The notes beneath the pieces are model-generated. The model searched no databases, was not told the DNA's origin, and was given only the letters and a program-made list of their open reading frames with translations. 64,000 nt of DNA from Agrostemma githago (lineage: Eukaryota; Streptophyta; Magnoliopsida; Caryophyllales; Caryophyllaceae), in assembly GCA_958450325.1 (NCBI GenBank), contig OY288243.1, forward strand, positions 42,573,378 to 42,637,377, read 5' to 3'. Of the stretch, positions 23,230 to 36,204 are shown one piece after another (position 1 is the stretch's first letter; each line of letters opens with the position of its first letter). A program made the translations under genes and the position numbers.

Positions 23230-23520
23230 CATGGGCTTCTCATCGATTCTCGGTGCTCGGGATCGAGTCTAAGGGGCTCGGGAATGGGTCCCAGGTGCTC
23301 GGGATCGAGTCTACGCTACCGAGTGATCGTTGCTTCTCTTCGTTGGCTCCAAATGTGTCGGAAACGAGTCGGAATCCTTCCACCTCTCCAAGATTGGTCT
23401 TAGGAACCTAAAATGAACTATAAGAAGCGTAAGTAGCCTAGAAACCGCTCGAAAGAGCGATTCCACAAGAGAAACCCGGACCAAACACAACGAATAAGCA
23501 CTACAAAACACACTTATCAA

Positions 23521-23540
23521 CTCCCCCACACTTAACCCTT
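23521..23540 (-). promoter_or_regulatory. Polypurine tract of element A
   Basis: On the minus strand TTAAGTGTGGGGGAGT directly precedes the LTR start TGATAAGTGTG. The same tract precedes LTR B at 40227-40238. It primes plus-strand DNA synthesis. Confidence 0.85.
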
Positions 23541-26034
23541 ACTCGCCCTCGAGTAAGCACAAACTAACTAAAAACTAAAAGAAACTAGACTACTAACCGA
23601 GCGGGTATTAGCGCACCCTACGCCACGCGAGAACACTTAGAGGAAAATTGCTCTCCGCAAGGCAAGTGAGGTCTTACGACAAAACCGCGGATACAACCGT
23701 ACACTAAAACACACAAGCACACAAACAAACAATAAACACCAAACGGTTGCATCCAAGAAGAAACAAATACCGCTTCCCTCTACAAAGTGGTGAAAGAAGC
23801 ACCGGTTAAGAACTCAAGGCAAGTGACAACGTTCCCAAACTAGTAATACAAACCGAAATGGACAAAACCCTAATAGTATGACGACAAAGCAATAAAAACG
23901 TTGGTAACTTACCTAGGTTCCTCCTAACCTTCTAAGAACGTACCACGAGACGATAGGTGGGATGGAAAAAGGATGAACCACGGAGTTAGTCGACACTGTA
24001 GGTAAGTGAAGCCCCGCCCCTTTTAGCGATGAGCCAAGAGGGTCGTTCCATGCTCAAAACCGCCCAACTAGTCCAAGTAAAAAGGTGGATAAGGTTGCAA
24101 AGTGAGGGAAGACCGTTACCGCTATCATCCTTCCTAGGGACTCGGTCTTTTGGTAGGCTCTTCACGGTAATAGTCGGCAAAATGCTTATTTGGAGGGGTG
24201 AGAATTCTTTTTGTGAGAGGATTTTCTTTGGCATTTTTTTCTTTTGCATTTGGCTTTTGAGTTTCTACGCCATTTTTTTTCTTCTTTTGTATTTTTTTTT
24301 CTTGGTTTGCCCTTTTGGCCAAATTTTCTTTTGTAAGCATTTCTTGCAACCAAGTACGAGAACTCAACAAATTGCAACTTATTTGTGGAAAATGTGTAGG
24401 AGGTAGGGAAATGAGTAAGTCGGGATGGCGCCTTCCCTTTAAACCCACAAAAAAGGGGGGGGGGGGGAACTTGGACTAATCAAAAAATTTCGAACATGGT
24501 CACCTAAGCGACGGGACTCGGCAACCAAGGCCTTTTCACTCCGTGGGTGATTATAATGGTCAAAATGCAAATCCCGTAGTAAATCCCTAGTAGACTAGGT
24601 GGACTCAAGGTAAGAAACCAACGAAATCATTGATTTAAAGTCATTCTACTGGGCTAAAGTCCAAGACTCGATTCATATCACTAGAAAGTGAAAGTAAACA
24701 CTTGCACACTAGCCTCAAAACCGGGTTTTCAAAAACCTTTTATTACACACTAGACACAACCTAACAAGACAAAACAACGACACAACAAAAAAACGAAAGG
24801 AAAAGAGACGAACAAAACAAAACAAAACAAAACAAGAGAAAAGAGAACAAGCACACAAAGAAAACAAACACCACCCCGAAACTTCCAAACAAGTCACCAC
24901 ATCAACCACAAACTTCCTAAAGCTCCACCCGAGCACACCATCACAAATCTCCTCCAAACTCCACAAAAAGGGGAAAAATGGGAAAGAATTGAAGGGGTAT
25001 TACCGGATGTCTTGAGCCTTTCGAAACTCATGGCGATCAAGGAACCTACAGGGAAATGGGGAGGCAAAACACACAAAACGACAAAAATACGACACAAAAG
25101 GAAAAGACACAAAGGAAAATCTTTTTGGTTTTTTATGAAATTTTTCAATTTTTTAGGTGTTTTTATGATATTTTTTCGAAAACACTACGAAAATAAAACT
25201 AAACTAGCCTAAGATATCGCTCCCCCACACTTAAACCGAGCAATGTTCTCATGCTCGATTGGTAGTGTGTGGAAGACACTAAAAAATAAAAGGAAAAAAA
25301 AACTAAAAATCGAAATGAAAGTGAAGAAAGGATCGAATGCGTCCGGCCGGGGTGTAGTCAAGTCACCAAGGGCCGAGACAAGAAAAGATATGGATGGGGG
25401 AAGAAATAAAAAGAAGAAAATAAAAGGAAATGGGAGGGGAGGGCTAGGTGTAATCAAGTCACCTAGCCCGGATTCGCCTAAATCCGACTAAACTCTACCG
25501 AAAGGAAATAAAAGTGAAATTACATGTCAATTTGGATTTTTGAAATGACTCTCGATGTAGTCACGTCGTCGAAAATCGGGAGCAATAATAACCAAGGGCC
25601 CCAAGGGCCACCAAGACACCAAATGCATAAAGGGAAGGGGAGCAAACAAATAAAGACTAACAATAAAAGACGAAAAAGAAGGAGAGTCGCCTACCAAATG
25701 GTTAGAAACTCACTAACTCCATCGTCTAAATGATCATATAAGGCACGTTTCTTGTCTTCATCATTGATATTCCTCTTCATGCTCAATGTAATCACACGGT
25801 TGAAGTTCTAGGCTTGCATTGGTGTAAATGAAGTGGGATTTGAGGTGAAACCCGGTGTGTAGTGAAGAGAAGATGAGATGAAGGTACATATATTAAGTGT
25901 AGGGGTCATATGATAGTTGCAAGGGTAGGTAGGGAGGTTGGGAGGGGGTACAAAGCGGTGGGGTGGGGTCTAATTAGGGAAGCAAAGGCGAATGGGGCTG
26001 CAGGGGACCATCCCGGTCGTGACAAACTTCCTCT
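23541..26034 (-). other. Non-coding region of element A between protease and PPT
   Basis: This fills the place where RT, RNase H and integrase would be expected. The same region occurs at 30646-32305 and, inverted, at 36100-40226. It has A- or T-rich low-complexity tracts, a poly-G run near 24456-24468 and many short Lys- or Phe-rich frames that are not genes. One weak CATCCCGGTCGTGAC motif lies near 26010. No pol domain is present on either strand. Confidence 0.7.
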
Positions 26035-28974
26035 CTAGATCTTTGTCATTCCACACAAGTTGTTATCTTTCAAGATTTCACTTGACTCATTCCCTAGATA
26101 TTTGTCATTAAAGGCATGGATCATATTACATGACTCTTCATATGTAGGCGAGGTGTTGCCTTCGAGGTCAAACACGAGCTTCTCATCGCCTAGCTCCAAA
26201 GTGATCCTACCCTTCTTGACATTGATCATTGCACCGACGGTATGTATAAATGGGCACCCAAGGATAATAGGAGTGATAGCATCCTCCGGCATATCGAGCA
26301 CGAGGAAGTCGACCAGAATGAAGAATTTCCCGATTCTAATTGGAACATCCTCTAACATTCCTAATGGTTGATTAAGCGAACGATCGACCATTTGGAGTGT
26401 GATCGAGGTACATTTGAGCTCTTTTATCCCAAGTCGCTCACAAATAGAATAAGGGAGAATGCACACACTCGCCCCCAAATCACATAACGCCCTTTCAATC
26501 TTCAAATTCCCTATGGTGCACGGGATTGAGAAACTACTCGAATCCTTCAACTTAGGAAGTGTAGAGCCTTGTATGAGCTCTCTCACCTCTCTTGTGAACT
26601 CTATGGTCTCTTCCTTGTCTAAGGATCTCTTCGTAGCCAATACTTCTTCCATGAACTTGCCATATACCGGGACTTGGGTAATTAACTCGGTGAAAGGGAT
26701 GCTCACATCCAATTTCTTCACAATATCGACAAACTTGTCAAATTGAACATCCGCCTTAGTCTTCATTTGCCTTGTTGGGAAAGGCAACTTGATGTGTATC
26801 TTGTCTTGCTCATTAGGTTGGGACTTTTCAATTGACACTTTCTTCTTTCCTTTCTCTTTCTCTTGGGGTAGGGGAAGCTTGTCTTCAATAGGTTTTTCAA
26901 CCTCCCACAAGACTTGCTCTTCCTTGAGATTTCCCCAATCTTCATTGCCTTGAGATGGAGATTCCACTTCTTTCATTGCTTCAGGCTCAATAAGAAACAA
27001 GGAAGAATCATTGGATGCACCGCTCCTCAAGGTGATAGCATTCACATGTTCAAATTTCGTTGATACACCTTGAGAAGGTAGTTGATCCTTTTGTCTTGAA
27101 GAACTACCCGAAGCTACTTGAGCTAGTTGGGTTTCAAGCATCTTTACATGTGTATCTATTGCCTTGTTTTCCATTTGAAGGTTAGTATAGAATTCTTGTT
27201 GAGCTTTTTGTATCTCCAATTGGCTTCTTTGCATATCTATCATCGCCTTTTGCATGTCAAAATCTCGAGGTGGGGATTGTTGGTTGTGTGGAGTATTGGT
27301 AATGGCTAGGGGAATGCCATAATCATGAATTGGAGACCGGCTTCTTCGCTTGTTATCTTGTTGAGTATTTTGGGACCCTTGTTGTTCAAAATTTCCTTGG
27401 AACCCTTGAGAGTTGCCTTGATTAGGCCTTGAGAGTTACCATGATTGTGATTGTGGTAACCTTGGTTGTTGTTTTGATGTCCTTGAAAATGTTGGTTTCC
27501 TTGGAAACCACCTTGATGATTGAAGCTCCCTTGATTATGGAACCCTTGATTGTTGTTGAAGGCATCTTGGTTATGTTGTTGGAAGTTGTTAAAAGGCCTT
27601 GGATTGCCTTGATAACCTTGGAAGCCTTGGTTGTTGTCCCTTAAGGGAGGAGGAACATACGGTAGACGGTATTATTGTTGGGCTTGTTGTTGGGAGGCTT
27701 GGAACATGTGAGGATTTGTCACATTTTGAGCCTTGAAGCTAGAGTATGGGGCACCTTGCTTGTATGCTTGAAAAGCATTTACTTGCTCAATGCTACTTCG
27801 ACAATGTAAAGGCTCATGTCCATATATTCCACAAATCTCGCATATCCCATAATAAGATGTAGAAGGAATCACTCCCATAGCATTAACTTGATGAATTGAT
27901 TGTTGATTGGAGGAACTAGTGCTTTGACCGTGATTAAAGTGATTTTGGAGCTTATTGTCAATTGTATCCATATGTGTCTTCAATTGTTCTCCAAGATCGG
28001 CACTTAGTTGTGTAATGGCATCAATCTCATGCCTTCCCCCTCTACTTTCTTTCCTTGGCCTAGAGTATTGAGAGTTATGGACCGCCATTTCTTCAATTTT
28101 TGACCAAGTTTGGTCATCATCTACTTCGATGAACATTCCATTGGAGCCCATATTGAGTATAGCTCTTGAATCCTCATACAAACCGTTCCAAAATTGTTGG
28201 ACCAAGAACCATTGTGAAAGCCCATGGTGGGCACGATCTAACCAAAGCCTTGAACCTCTCGCATGCTTCATAATGGCTCTCTTCATCCCGTTGTTGGAAA
28301 CCAGTGATGGAGGCCCTTAGCAAATTTGTCTTCTCTGGAGGGTAAAATTTTTGGTAGAACGCCAATGAAAGTTTCTTCCAAGTATCAATCCCCATGGTTG
28401 CCCTATCGAGACTCTTGATCCATTGCTTAGCTTTCCCAATGAGGGAGAACGGGAAAAGTACCCTACGAATTTGATCTTGAGTAACCCCGGGTTGAGATAT
28501 AGCGTCACAATAATCGGAGAAGGTCTCCATGTGTAGGTGCGGGTCTTCGGTGGGCAAACCACTAAATTGATTTCTTTCTACAAGTTGGATGAATTGTATC
28601 TTTGCCACAAAATTTCTGGCATAAGCGGCCGGTAAAGTGCTCGGTCCCGTCAAGACGTCCTCGGTAAAGGTAGAATGGGATGAGAACTTCGGCATTGTTG
28701 GATAAGCGGGAGATGATGGTGTATATTGTGTTGATGTAGAGGTAGAAGGAGAACGAGGTTGAGAAGAGTGACTAGAAGAAGTACCAAAGGGATTGATGAA
28801 GGTCCCTTCGGGATTGATGAAGGTCCCTTCGGATCCTTGGATTTGTTCTTCAATGATATTGCTAGTACCCGGTTGAGAATTTCTAACCCGATCAATCGTC
28901 CGTTGGCGAAAGGCTCTAAAGAGTCTTTCCGGCTCTGGATTGAAGAGAAAGAAGTCGTCTCTCCTCCTAGGCAT
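26035..28974 (-). pseudogene. gag-protease of element A (Athila-like)
   Basis: gag starts MPRRRDDFFLFNPEPERLFR and contains NQFSGLPTEDPHLHMETFSD and KAKQWIKSLDRATMGIDTWK, the capsid-like part of Athila gag. A frameshift near 28230 leads into a frame with CEICGIYGHEPLHC, an intact CCHC zinc knuckle. A Gln/Asn-rich stretch (about 27670-27256) with stops follows. A clean 406-codon frame (27255-26035) then holds FEHVNAITLRSG and the protease site CDLGASVCILPYSICERLG, LVDFLVLDMPEDAITPIILG. The second copy (32306-35502) is closely similar. Nothing resembling RT follows. Element C is inserted 7 bases upstream of the start codon. Confidence 0.9.
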
Positions 28975-30075
28975 GCACTACTGATGGTGGGGATTTCTCG
29001 CGGGATCCCCACCGATCAAATAATTAACCGGCTATTCCTACGGTAGATAGGGCAAGTCGGGTCGAATCCACGGGGACGGTAATGTATAGCCTAGACTAAG
29101 GTCGCCCATATACGAGACTAAGTCAACGAGCTAAGCTAAACTAGAGAATGATAGAAGGGGAGAAAGCTAGACTAAGACTAAGGTGCCGGAGAAACAAACA
29201 ACGAAACGGGCTAGGATTAGATCGGGGTCAAAGGGGTAACGGAATGGTCAAGGAAGAACTAGAGTGGAGGAGGTAGTAGGGTAATCTAGGTGTAGTCCGG
29301 GCTCTCGCAACTTAGACCCACCTAGAGGTTCCACCTAAAACCCATTTTGGCGACACACAAGACAAACGGGGTTACTAGCGTGTTATTGTGGCCTAGATCG
29401 CATCCGGGCTCTCGCAACTTAGACCGACCTAGGGGTCGTCCTCATCGGGCTCTCGCTACTTAGTGAGGGAACCGAACTCACAAGCAAACTATTACCCACA
29501 AGAGAAAAGCAAGAAAAACAAGCATATGCACATACTAGTCATTCAAGCATTTCAACAAACATGTGATATGCATCAAACCAAGAGGAAACCCAAATCTTCC
29601 ACCAACATCTCCAACAATCCCTTAATCACCCAATTAACACCCTAATCACCCTACTAACCCTAGCAAGAACACTACTCTAACATAATCAACTTAAAACTAA
29701 CAAGAACAAGATGAATCAACATAAACATCAAAACATACATAAACAAACTAGTGAAAAAGATGAACTAAGAACAATAAGATGAACAAAGATTAAAACTTGG
29801 ATGAATAAACAAGATAAAGAGTAAAAGGAAGAAAGGATTATACCATACTAGTGAAGAGGAAAGATTGAAACTTGCATTAATGAAGAAAACCCAAAACAAA
29901 CCACCAAGGTTGTCAATCTTGGATGGATCTTGAAGAATTCCCTTAATACAAGTACTAAACTAAGATTATTAACTAATTACCGACTAATCTACTCTAATCT
30001 AAACTAATCTAACCTAAAATAGTCTAGGGTTTAGTGGGAAGTGAAGAACATAAGCTTAACATAACAAGGGAAGAG

Positions 30076-30083
30076 TATATATA
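30076..30083 (-). promoter_or_regulatory. TATA box in the element C left LTR
   Basis: TATATATA on the minus strand lies about 50 bases downstream of the palindrome array. The right LTR has the same box at 43170-43177. Confidence 0.6.
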
Positions 30084-30133
30084 GGGTTACAAGTGGGAGG
30101 AATAAAAGAAGGAGGCGGAACAGAGACTGGGTC

Positions 30134-30388
30134 ATTCCCGATCGGGAATGGGAAATCCCGATCGGGAAGAAATGATGGTCCCGATCGGGAATATGCGATC
30201 CCGATCGGGACGACTTCACAGTGAGCGCCTCCCTTGCTCCACCTTTCCCGATCGGGAGGGCCTTATCCCGATCGGGATACTTCCTCTTTCCCGATTGGGA
30301 ATATGCGATCCCGGTCGGGAATGCTTGATAGTGAGCAGCTATTCTTGCACTTCATTCCCGATGGGGTTCACGAATTCCCGATCGGGAT
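30134..30388 (-). promoter_or_regulatory. TTCCCGATCGGGAA array, 10 copies, in the element C left LTR
   Basis: Ten CCCGATCGGG-type dyads lie in 255 bases: seven perfect, and one each with CCCGATTGGG, CCCGGTCGGG and CCCGATGGGG. Spacing is irregular (about 10-45 bases), and flanking A/T bases often extend the symmetry to 14-16 bases. The array sits upstream of the minus-strand TATA box. Confidence 0.85.
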
Positions 30389-30645
30389 GAGTCTTGTTTA
30401 GCTCTTCCTCGACTCCTTGTCGATGCTCGGTGCTCGGGGAGTCGCCAAATCATCGTTGCTTCTCCTCTTGGGTTCCATACGTGTCGGAAACGAGTTGAAT
30501 CGTTCCGTTTCTTCGAGATGACCCCTAGGAACCTGAAATAATCTAGAAGAAGCATAAGTCGTCCCTAAAACCGCCCTAAGGAGCGATTTCTGCAGAGAAA
30601 ACGAGACTAAATACAAGAAATAAACACTACAAAACGCACTTATCA

Positions 30646-32305
30646 ACTTTCTAAACACAACAACGGTTATCGTAGGACACACAACAAAACACAAAACAAA
30701 GACTCAACGAAAACGAAAGAAAAAGAAACAAAAGCAACAAAACAAGAACAACACAAAACGAACACATACATAACACAAACACCACCCCTAGCTTCCAAAC
30801 AAGTCATCAAATCAACCAAACTTTACAAAGCTCCTCCCGAGCACACAACATCACAATCTCCTCCGAACTCCACAAGAGACAAAGAGGGAAAAAGGGATAA
30901 GATGTTACCGGAAGTCTGAAGGCTCTCCAAAGCTATCGGTGATTCAAGTAACCTATAAGGAAAAAGGGAGGCAAAGCACGCGCAACACAACAAATGCACA
31001 ATACATCGACATAAAAGGAAAACACACAAAAGGAAAATCTTTTTGATTTTTGTGAAAAATTTTCAAATTTTTAGGATTTTAAAAGATTTTTCGAAAAACT
31101 ACAAAAAATAAAACTAACTACGATAGAGTATCGCTCCCCCACACTTAAGCCGAGCCATGTTCTCATGCTCGACCGTAGTGCATGGGAGCACAAAAGAAAG
31201 AAAACTACGAAAATAAAGCTAAAAATCAAAGAATAAAGTGAAGAAAAAGGTAGAAGGTGTCCGGCCGGGGTGTAGTCAAGTCACCATGGGCCGAGACGAG
31301 AAAAAGATATGGAAGGGGGAAGGAAATAAAAAGAAGGAAATACAAGGAAATGGGAGGGGAGGACTAGGTGTAATCAAGTCACCTAGCCCGGATTCCGCCC
31401 AACTCTGACTAATTCCTACAAAAAAGGGTGAAAATCTTGAAAATTTGGATTTTGAAATGACTCTCGATGTAGTCACATCATCGAGAGTCGGGAGCAAGAA
31501 CTACCAAGGCCCCGAAGGCCACCATGACACATAAGTGTATAAGGGGAATGGAATGAACAAATGAAGACAAGCTAAAAAAAACGGAAAAGAGAGGATAGTT
31601 GTCGTACCATACGGTTACCAACTCACTCGCTCCATCGTCTCATATATCAATATAGGCACTTGCTTGTCTTCATCATTGCTATCCCGCTTCAAGCTTGATA
31701 GAACCGCATGGTAGAGGTAGTAATGGTGTGAGGGTGTGGGATTTGATGCGAAAGTCGGTTTAAAGTGACGAGAAAGTGAGGTGAAATGTTTATGTAATGT
31801 GTAAGGGTCATATAATGAGGGTAAGGACATGTAGGGAGGTTGGGAGGGGGTATACAATGGTTGGGTGGACTCAAATGACGAAGAAAAGGCCAAAGGAAGC
31901 TGTCAGTGAACCCATCTTTTGTGCACCTCATCCCGGACGGGATGACATCCTTCCCGGTCGGGATGGGCCTTCCATCCCGGACGGGATGACCTCTTCTAGG
32001 CCGGGAAGAGTCTCCTAACCCTCTATAGCTCCCAAAAGCTCGTTCCAAGCTTCAAAAACCGACTTCCCTTCACCCAATCCAAGCTCCAACAATGACCACT
32101 CCTTACTAGGAGACACTTCTACTTCGCACCTATCACAATAAACTCAAATAACACATCAAATTCCCTCCCTTACATCGCTCATCAATCAATCCAAGTAATC
32201 AAGAAATTCACCAAACAAAACAAACTAGAAGGGAAAGAGATATATACAAAGAGACGGTTCTTGTGGAACTTCGTCAAACCAAGGTGGTACATTCTTCAAT
32301 CTTTT
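30646..32305 (-). other. Non-coding 3' region downstream of gag-protease 2
   Basis: Homologous to about 24730-26034 of element A and, inverted, to about 36100-37500. The part nearest the LTR, including the PPT, is missing. Four CATCCCGGACGGGATG-type motifs lie at about 31930-32008. No pol domain was seen. Confidence 0.65.
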
Positions 32306-35300
32306 TCAACAACCAAAATTAGTTCCATCTCCATCAAGGGCACGAAGAAACAAGTCGAAGGCCCTAGCGAAGTCTTCAATCAAGCTCGAGATGTAACCGA
32401 CCACATACCAAGGCTCTTCATGGCCTTGCCTTGACGTTCCCGGGGCATCCCGATCTTCCAAGTTCAACGACTTGAACTTGTACTTTTGGTCTTTGGGGAC
32501 ATACCCAAACGTCCACCGGTCTTCACGTGGCCCCAAGGGAGGTTCATCCATTTCCTTGCTTTTCAACTTGTCATCAAGCCCATGAAATGGGCAGTCATCC
32601 TCTCCACTCTCGGAGTCATCATCTTCAAGTTCACAAGAGTTCTTTTTCAAGCTTTCTCCCGATTCTCCCCCTAGATCAATGTTTTTCTTGGCTTGGATCA
32701 TATTGCATGACTCATCATTAGTAGGCGAAGTGTTACCTTGGAGGTCAAACACTAGCTTCTCTTCGCATAACTCGAATGTGATCCTACCATTCTTCACATC
32801 GATCATAGCACCGGCGGTATGTAGAAATGGGCGCCCAAGAATAATGGGAGTGATAGCATCTTCCCGCATATCGAGCACGATGAAGTCAACCAGAATGAAG
32901 AACTTACCGATTCTCACCGGCACATCCTCTAGCATCCCCAATGGTCGGTTGAATGAACTATCGGCCATTTGGAGCGTGATAGAAGTACTTTTAAGCTCCT
33001 TCATCCCAAGTCGGCAACAAATGGAATAAGGGATGATGCTCACACTCGCACCTAAATCACATAATGCTCTTTCGATCTTGTAGTGGCCTATGGTGCAAGG
33101 GATCGAGAATCTACCCGGATCCTTCAACTTTGGAAGCGTAGAACCTTGAATGAGCTCGCTCACCACCCTTGTGAACGCAATGGTCTCTTCCTTGTCGATG
33201 GATCTCTTCCTAGCCAAGATATCTTTCATGAATCTTCCATATGCTGGGATTTGGGTAAGTAGCTCGGTGAATGGGACACTAACATCCAATTTCTTCACAA
33301 TACTAAGGAACTTGTCATATTGAGTGTCCACCTTAGTCTTCATTTGCCTTGATGGGAAAGGCAACTTGATTTGGATCTTGTTTTGCTCAATAGGGGTGGA
33401 CTCTTCAATTGACACTTTCCTTTTACCCTTGTTTTTTGCTTGAAGTGGGGGAAGCTTGTCTTGTTGGGGTTTCTCAATCTCCCATAAGACTTGGTCCTCC
33501 ATTGGACTATCAAAGCTTGAGCTTTCTTGAGTTGGAGGTGTCGTTTTCCTTGTCGGTTCTTGCATTGGCTCTTGCTCACTAGGGAATTGAGGGGAGTCAT
33601 AAGATGTACCTCTCCTTGTGGTGATGGCATTTACATGCTCAAATTTTGGTGTTTCACCTTGAGAAGGTAGTTGCCCTTTTTGTCTTAAGGAGCTCCCCGA
33701 AGAAAGTTGATATACTTGAGTTTCAAGCATCTTCATATGGGCATCTCTTGTCGCGTTTTCCCCTTGAATATAAGCAAAGAGTTCTTGGTGGTTTCTTGAT
33801 ATGTCCATTTGACTCTTTTGCATATCCATCATAGATTTTTGAATGTCGAATCCCCGAGGTGGAGATGATGGATTATGCGAAGTATCGGTGAGGGCTAATG
33901 GAGTACCATAGTCATGAATAGGAGATCGACTCCTAGGCTTGCTTTCTTGGCGGTTAGCTTGAGTTGCTTGTTGTTGATGGTTCCCTTGGAACCCATGAGA
34001 ATTGCCTTGATTAAGGCCATTGTTGTGGTTTTGTTGTCTTTGGAAATTTTGGTTTCCTTGGAAACCGCCTTGATTGAAGTTCCATTGTTGGAACCCTTGA
34101 TTGTTGTTGTGGAAGGTACCTTGGTTATTTTGCTTGAAGTTGTTAAAGGGCCTTGAGTTGCCTTGATAACCTTGGTTGTTGTCCCTTAAGGGAGGTGGAA
34201 CATAGGGACGATGTTGTTGTTGGTGTTGAAAGGCTTGTTGTTGAGGGACTTGATTGGAAGCTTGGTATTGATTAGAGTATGAGGCACCTTGCTTGAACGC
34301 TTGAAAAGCATTCACTTGTTCAATACTTCCTCTACAATTCATAGGGTCATGACTAACGATTCCACAAGTGTCAGACACGCCATAATAAGGCAAAGGAGGT
34401 GCAAATCTCAAAGCATTCACTTCTTGAATTGAGTGTTGATGGGAGGAACCAATGCTTTGAACTTGAGTGAGGTGGCCTTGGAGCTTCTTGTCAATGGTCT
34501 CCATATGTGTCTTCAATTGGGCTCCAAGGTCAATGCTTAATTGAGTAATAGCATCAACCTCGTGCCTACCTCCTCGATTTGCCTTCCTAGGCCTAGATTA
34601 TTGCGAATTATGCAGCGCCATCTCTTCAGTTCTCGCCCATGTTTGGTCATCATCGACCTCGGTGAACCTACCATTGGAGCCCATGTTATGTATAGTTCTT
34701 GAGTCCTCATAAAGACCGTTCCAAAATTGTTGGACTAAGAACCATTGTGAAAGTCCATGATGGGGGCACGATCTAACCAAAGACTTAAACCGCTCCCAAG
34801 CTTCATATAGGCTCTCTTCATCCCTTTGTTGGAAACCGGTGATGGAGGCCCTAAGCAAATTAGTCTTCTCCGGAGGGTAGAAAGTTTGGTAGAACGCCAA
34901 TGCAAGCTTCTTCCAAGTGTCGATGCCCATGGTTGCCCTATCTAGACTCTTAATCCATTGCTTCGCTTTCCAATCAATGAGAATGGAATCAAAACCCATC
35001 GGATTTGATCTTGTGTAACCCCGGGTTGAGAGATAGCGTCGCAATAATCGGAGAAAGTCTCCATGTGTTGGTGAGGGTCTTCGGTGGGCAAACCACTAAA
35101 TTGATTCCTTTCCACAAGTTGAATGAAGTGGGTCTTGGCCGTAAAATTTCCGTCATAAGCGGCCGGTAGAGCATTGGGTCCCGGCAAGTCGTCTTCCGTG
35201 AATGTAGAGTGAGAGGAAAATTTCAGCATTATTGGATGTAAGGGAGAAGATGGTGTAGACGAAGTTGAAGTAGATGTAGAAGGGGAACTAGGACTAGAAT

Positions 35301-35502
35301 CTCCAAAGGGATTGGTGAAATTCCCTTCGGCCGTCTCTCGAGATGCTTCCTCAATATCGCTTCCTTGAGCTTGCTCTTGATGGGTATTGCTTGCACTTGG
35401 TTGAGAGATCCTAACCCGGTTAATCGTCCGTTGGCGAAAAGCTCGAAAAAGCCTTTCCGGCTCTGGATTAAAGAGAAAGGATTCGCCTCCCCGCCTAGGC
35501 AT
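32306..35502 (-). pseudogene. gag-protease 2 (Athila-like) inside element C
   Basis: This second, better preserved copy starts MPRRGGESFLFNPEPERLFR. The capsid part (NQFSGLPTEDPHQHMETFSD) is broken by a frameshift near 35000 and one in-frame stop at about 34598-34600, after which a 736-codon frame runs to 32306. That frame carries a degenerate zinc knuckle (SDTCGIVSHDPMNC, first Cys replaced), a Gln/Asn/Gly-rich segment, FEHVNAITTRRG and the protease site CDLGASVSIIPYSICCRLG. It ends with an acidic tail and FARAFDLFLRALDGDG. As in element A, no RT or integrase follows. Confidence 0.9.
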
Positions 35503-35708
35503 ACACTACACACTAGAACAAACGTGAGAACACCTAGTGCTTTATGGGCACTAGGTAACGACAATAAACAAGCACCACTAGAGACAAAGAGAAAAGAAAG
35601 CTAAGAAAGCAAGAAAAAACTAGAGAATATTCACAAGAGATAATAGAAGGGCACAAAGGAGGGTAACTAAGTCTAGATATAAGCAAACAAAGTCTAAACA
35701 ATGCACCG

Positions 35709-35726
35709 TCCCCGGCAACGGCGCCA
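35709..35726 (-). promoter_or_regulatory. Primer-binding site, tRNA-Asp type
   Basis: TGGCGCCGTTGCCGGGGA on the minus strand, about 210 bases upstream of the gag 2 start, is the classical Asp-tRNA PBS of Athila-type elements. The equivalent site of element A (about 43923-43941) has substitutions. Confidence 0.88.
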
Positions 35727-35848
35727 AATACCAACACAAGATGAAGAAAGTTATACCAACACAAGATGAAGAAAAAGATGCAATCTTGTATAAATAAGAA
35801 ACCCAAAATAATCCCAAGGTTGTCAAGCTTGGAAAGATCTTCAAGTGT
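35727..35848 (-). mobile_element. Truncated LTR scrap next to the gag 2 PBS
   Basis: It matches, in reverse, about 40977-41075 of LTR B (TTATACAAGATTGCATCTTT). An 18-20 bp ATACCAACACAAGATGAAGA unit is duplicated in tandem. The LTR end next to the PBS and all of U3 are missing. At 35849 it joins inverted sequence. Confidence 0.75.
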
Positions 35849-36204
35849 GCGCTCGAGCCTAGCTATCCTCCACGGCCTCCAGGGCTACGGTTGAAGGAGA
35901 GTCCACCATCCTAGGTTTGACGGAGTTCCTAAAGAACCGTCTTGTTGTATATTCCCCCTTCCTCTTCTTTAGAGTACTTGTGCTTGTATTTGTGTGATTT
36001 TTCTCTTGATTTTTGTTGTTTTGTGAAGCTCTTGTAATTGATTTGGTATTTTGATGAACGATGTGAGGGAGTGAATTTGATGTGTACTTTGAGTTTATTG
36101 TGATAGGTGAAGTGAAGGTGACTCCTAGAAAGGAGTGGTTAGTGATAAAGCTTGGATCGTGAGTAAGGGAGTCGGTTTTTGGGGTCATGGGAGTCATGAA
36201 GGCC

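Larger units (their letters stand above)
19285..23520 (-). mobile_element. 3' LTR of element A (contains a solo LTR at 20621-23229)
   Basis: It aligns with 43944-54528 apart from the insertions in each. Without the solo LTR it is about 1.63 kb. It keeps the uninterrupted site of the CACTA (CACCAAATGTTGTGAAGG near 20170), which proves that the CACTA came after element A. The TATA box is at 20362-20369 (minus) and the palindrome array at 20445-20568. The ORFs here are not genes. Confidence 0.92.
28982..30645 (-). mobile_element. Left LTR of element C
   Basis: It starts TGATGGTGGGG and ends CGCACTTATCA. It differs from the right LTR by scattered substitutions and one 21-bp indel inside the palindrome array. 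The minus TATA box (TATATATA) is at 30076-30083. Short ORFs here are not genes. Confidence 0.92.

Noticed and set aside
30134..30388. CRISPR-like array (repeated dyads with spacers)
   Set aside because: Repeats are only 10-16 bases, spacing is irregular, the array lies inside a plant LTR upstream of a TATA box, and no cas genes are present.
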